Of a stretch of 64,000 nucleotides of DNA, positions 62,060-64,000 are shown in pieces. Positions within the stretch are counted from its first letter, which is position 1. Every line of letters begins with the position of its first letter. A program made the position numbers and the translations under genes. This DNA is from Chlamydiales bacterium (GTDB lineage: Bacteria; Chlamydiota; Chlamydiia; Chlamydiales; Simkaniaceae), in NCBI GenBank assembly GCA_024233395.1, contig JACKPR010000002.1, positions 1-64,000 on the forward strand, in the 5' to 3' direction. Below the pieces are notes generated by a model that was not told where the DNA came from, searched no databases, and saw only the letters and a program-made list of their open reading frames with translations.

Positions 62060-62691
62060 TCTTTAGACCGCTCTTCGAGCTCTTCTTTCATCTCTTTTTC
62101 ACGCTCACTCCTCATTGGAAGATCTTCGGTTGCTTCCTCAGAAGTTTCTCCCTCTTCTTTCTCAGAGGCTTCTACTTCTTCATCAACAACTTCTACTTGA
62201 GTTTTTACTTCCTGGATCTTGGTTTCGCCTTCAACTCTTAATTTAAAAGTTGCAGGAACATTTTCCTTTAGTTTTAACTCAATGTCATAGATCCCTACCA
62301 TTTTGACAGGTTTCGGAAGGATCACATTCTTTCTTTCGATTGTAACTCCTTCTTGCTCCTCTAGAATCTTAACAATATCAACACTTGCCACAGACCCATA
62401 AAGATGTCCTTGAGAGTCATTTTTAGCTTTGATTGTTAAGGTCTTGTCTTTTAGGCGGGCCGCAAGTGCTTCAGCATCTTTTTTATCTTCAGCAGCTTGA
62501 ACTTCCCGCTCTTTTCTTAGCTGTTCTTGCATTCGGATTGTCCGCTTATCAGCGATCACTGCCTTCTTCTGAGGAAGAAGGAAGTTGCGGATAAAACCTG
62601 GCTTGGCTGAAGCAAGTTCACCTTTCTTCCCTAGATTTGTCACATCTTCAAGAAGAAGGAGCTTTGTTTTTGTACTTTTCTTCTGATCCAT
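62056..62691 (-). CDS. rplI: 50S ribosomal protein L9 with acidic C-terminal extension
   Basis: 211 residues. The first 150 are a normal L9: LLLLEDVTNLGKKGEL, KPGFIRNFLLPQKKA, a connecting helix and the C-terminal domain with GSVASVDIV and IYDIELKLKENV. The last 60 or so (VDEEVEASEKEEGETSEEA ... EELEERSKE) are an acidic, low-complexity tail absent from most L9 proteins. It starts 3 nt after rpsR. Confidence 0.95.
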   Translation of the reverse strand: MDQKKSTKTKLLLLEDVTNLGKKGELASAKPGFIRNFLLPQKKAVIADKRTIRMQEQLRKEREVQAAEDKKDAEALAARLKDKTLTIKAKNDSQGHLYGSVASVDIVKILEEQEGVTIERKNVILPKPVKMVGIYDIELKLKENVPATFKLRVEGETKIQEVKTQVEVVDEEVEASEKEEGETSEEATEDLPMRSEREKEMKEELEERSKE

Positions 62692-62694
62692 CGA

Positions 62695-62937
62695 TTACTC
62701 CTCTGCTACAAAGGGCAATAGTGCCATATGTCTAGCTTGTTTGATTGCTTTCTTTAGCAATTGCTGATAGTGATGAGACACCCCAGTAATACGTCGAGGA
62801 AGAATCTTTCCACGCTCAGTAATAAATTTTTCTAAAGTTTCAACATCTTTGTAATCAATCGCCTTCATTCCAGCAGCTCTGAAAGGGCACGATTTTCTCT
62901 TTTTAAATCCGAAACTCGGACGTTTTTTCATCATCAT
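62695..62937 (-). CDS. rpsR: 30S ribosomal protein S18
   Basis: 80 residues with the S18 core: IDYKDVETLEKFITERGKIL, RRITGVSHHYQQLLKKAIKQ and ARHMALLPF. Three ATG codons lie together at the start. It sits between rpsF (7 nt) and rplI (3 nt), the standard cluster. Confidence 0.97.
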   Translation of the reverse strand: MMMKKRPSFGFKKRKSCPFRAAGMKAIDYKDVETLEKFITERGKILPRRITGVSHHYQQLLKKAIKQARHMALLPFVAEE

Positions 62938-62944
62938 AGGCTCC

Positions 62945-63286
62945 TTACACTTCTACTAAAGGTTTAAATTCGAGTTTTTCAACGACTTTTTCCGCACGCA
63001 TTGTCACATAGCGGATAAGGTCTTCATTCAAGTGGTACTCTTTCCACATCTCTTCAAGTAGGGTTGGGTAAACAGAAAAGTAGAGGAGAAAGTATTGACC
63101 TTGCTTATGTCCATCAATTTCGTAAGCAAGTTTTTTGCGTCCCATCTCATGAATCTTATGGATCTCTCCACCATTTTCTTCGATGGTTTTAGTGATGCGC
63201 TCCAAAGCTTTTTTTAGCGCTTCTTCACTGAGTGATGCACTCAGGATGTACATCCCTTCATAGAGTCTTAGCTCTTTTTTACTCAT
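62945..63286 (-). CDS. rpsF: 30S ribosomal protein S6
   Basis: 113 residues from the ATG at 63286 (GAAGGA upstream). S6 pattern: RLYEGMYILSASLSEEALKK, GGEIHKIHEMGRKKLAYEID (20 residues) and YVTMRAEKVVEKLEFK. The start codon shares an ATGA with the pth stop, so the two are translationally coupled. The frame extends 10 codons into pth, but that part is not S6-like. Confidence 0.96.
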   Translation of the reverse strand: MSKKELRLYEGMYILSASLSEEALKKALERITKTIEENGGEIHKIHEMGRKKLAYEIDGHKQGQYFLLYFSVYPTLLEEMWKEYHLNEDLIRYVTMRAEKVVEKLEFKPLVEV

Positions 63287-63852
63287 GCATGTTCCTTCAT
63301 TTCTTGAAATAACCACTCTTCAATAAAATTGATTCCTTGAGTGGTGATTTCGGGGATTTTTTCTTGTTCTTCCTTCGTAAAGGGCTTTAAAACATAATCT
63401 TCAAGATAACCTACAGACGGCTCTCCAATTCCAAGTTTGAGGCGTTGATACTCATTTGTTCCCAAACATTCCTCAATACTTTTGAGACCATTATGACCTC
63501 CTGCGCTTCCTTTTTTCCTAAAGCGGAGAGATCCAAAGGGAAGAGCTGCATCATCTGAAAGGATTAAAACCTCATCAATAGCTATCTTGTAGAAATTCAT
63601 TGTTTTTCTAACGGCTTGTCCAGAAAGGTTCATATAGGTTGTTGGGAAAAGTAGGAAAACACTTCCACCTTTCCAATTTCCCTTTGCAACCTCTCCTTTT
63701 AAGTCCCTTTCTTTCTTAAAAGAGAGGGCGTGCTTTCTAGCAAAAGAAAAAAGAACCATTTGACCAAGGTTATGTCGGGTAGAGTCATATTTCATCCCCG
63801 GATTTCCAAGACCAACAATAAGTGCTTTTTGACTTTCGCTATCCATCAACAT
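63283..63852 (-). CDS. pth: Peptidyl-tRNA hydrolase
   Basis: Recycles stalled peptidyl-tRNA. The family motifs are GLGNPGMKYDSTRHNLGQ with catalytic His27, TTYMNLSGQAVRK, LSDDAALPFG and KGSAGGHNGLKSIEECLG. 189 residues. ATG at 63852 directly follows the rplY stop codon (TAAATG); an in-frame ATG at 63846 is an alternative start. Confidence 0.96.
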   Translation of the reverse strand: MLMDSESQKALIVGLGNPGMKYDSTRHNLGQMVLFSFARKHALSFKKERDLKGEVAKGNWKGGSVFLLFPTTYMNLSGQAVRKTMNFYKIAIDEVLILSDDAALPFGSLRFRKKGSAGGHNGLKSIEECLGTNEYQRLKLGIGEPSVGYLEDYVLKPFTKEEQEKIPEITTQGINFIEEWLFQEMKEHA

Positions 63853-64000
63853 TTACCGTTTTGCAATCACAACGAGGATTTCTTTTGGTTTCGCTAAAAG
63901 GCGTACCAAAGCGCCGGCTTCGATATCACAAACCCGTTTTGACTGACCAATTTCAAGACTTTTAATGTCGATCTTGAAATCAGTAGGAATGTCGTCCGGT
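63853..64000 (-). CDS. rplY: 50S ribosomal protein L25/Ctc, C-terminal part (cut by window edge)
   Basis: The reverse strand from the window edge reads PDDIPTDFKIDIKSLEIGQS, then KRVCDIEAGALVRLLAKPKE, ILVVIAKR and a stop at 63853. This is the C-terminal beta domain of the L25/Ctc family, which also precedes pth in Chlamydia. Forty-eight codons are visible; the start lies beyond position 64000. Confidence 0.85.
   Translation of the reverse strand, partial: PDDIPTDFKIDIKSLEIGQSKRVCDIEAGALVRLLAKPKEILVVIAKR

Noticed and set aside
1..64000. Insertion sequences, integrases or att sites
   Set aside because: No transposase or integrase reading frame and no tRNA-flanked direct repeats were seen.

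Overview
The window comes from a member of the Chlamydiae outside the genus Chlamydia, of the Parachlamydia/Waddlia/Simkania kind. The evidence is gene content and order. The run rpsA-nusA-infB-rbfA-truB-ribF-ychF-sctU-sctV ... copN-chaperone ... malQ, the block rpe/efp/accB/accC, the pair rpmB-phospholipase D, and ispE-rplI-rpsR-rpsF-pth-rplY all match the order I remember from Chlamydia trachomatis, with extra genes inserted. Heptose synthesis genes, serpins and a filamentous-haemagglutinin-like protein point to an environmental chlamydia. Simkaniaceae is my best guess, but the sequence alone does not settle the family. No rRNA, tRNA, CRISPR array or transposase gene was recognised.

Layout. 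1-7.9 kb (minus strand): purine salvage (hpt), biotin carboxylase and carrier (accC, accB), EF-P, a HAD phosphatase, a YvcK/GlmR-like protein, rpe, a large unknown protein and a catalytic-domain-only aspartokinase. 8-10.5 kb: a membrane-anchored PP2C-like phosphatase, with an in-frame stop in its probable leader, divergent from a eukaryotic-type Ser/Thr kinase. 10.7-19.2 kb (plus): a tight translation operon, rpsA to ychF. 19-22.5 kb (minus): an unknown membrane protein and a DUF2867-type NAD-binding protein. 22.5-31.9 kb (plus): the type III secretion (T3SS) locus, sctU, sctV, copN and a CesT-type chaperone. This locus is split by an insert with its own promoter-like sequence, holding a 2-oxoglutarate/iron oxygenase, two recently duplicated serpins and a lipoprotein. 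32-35.7 kb (minus): a TpsA/haemagglutinin-like beta-helix protein. 35.8-44 kb: malQ, an exported transglutaminase/TPR protein, a secreted isoaspartyl-methyltransferase-like protein with a Tudor-like domain, clpB and small exported proteins. 44-54 kb: sthA, rpmB, PLD, MarC, truA, map, a membrane/coiled-coil protein, an M20 peptidase and htpX. 54-56.6 kb (minus): a large ankyrin-type gene broken by two frameshifts. 56.8-61.3 kb (minus): hldE, hldD, a beta-barrel outer-membrane protein and an exported zinc-phospholipase-like protein. 61.2-64 kb (minus): ispE, rplI, rpsR, rpsF, pth and partial rplY.

The part most worth attention is the serpin insert in the T3SS locus. Two serpin genes are almost identical in their C-terminal halves, yet differ mainly by amino-acid-changing substitutions exactly in the reactive-centre loop. 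A 45-bp copy of the end of the oxygenase gene lies between them and records the duplication. Other notable items are two long palindromic elements between genes, a terminator whose U-tract encodes a membrane anchor, a HldE whose nucleotidyltransferase half has lost its motif, and an orphan TpsA-like protein.
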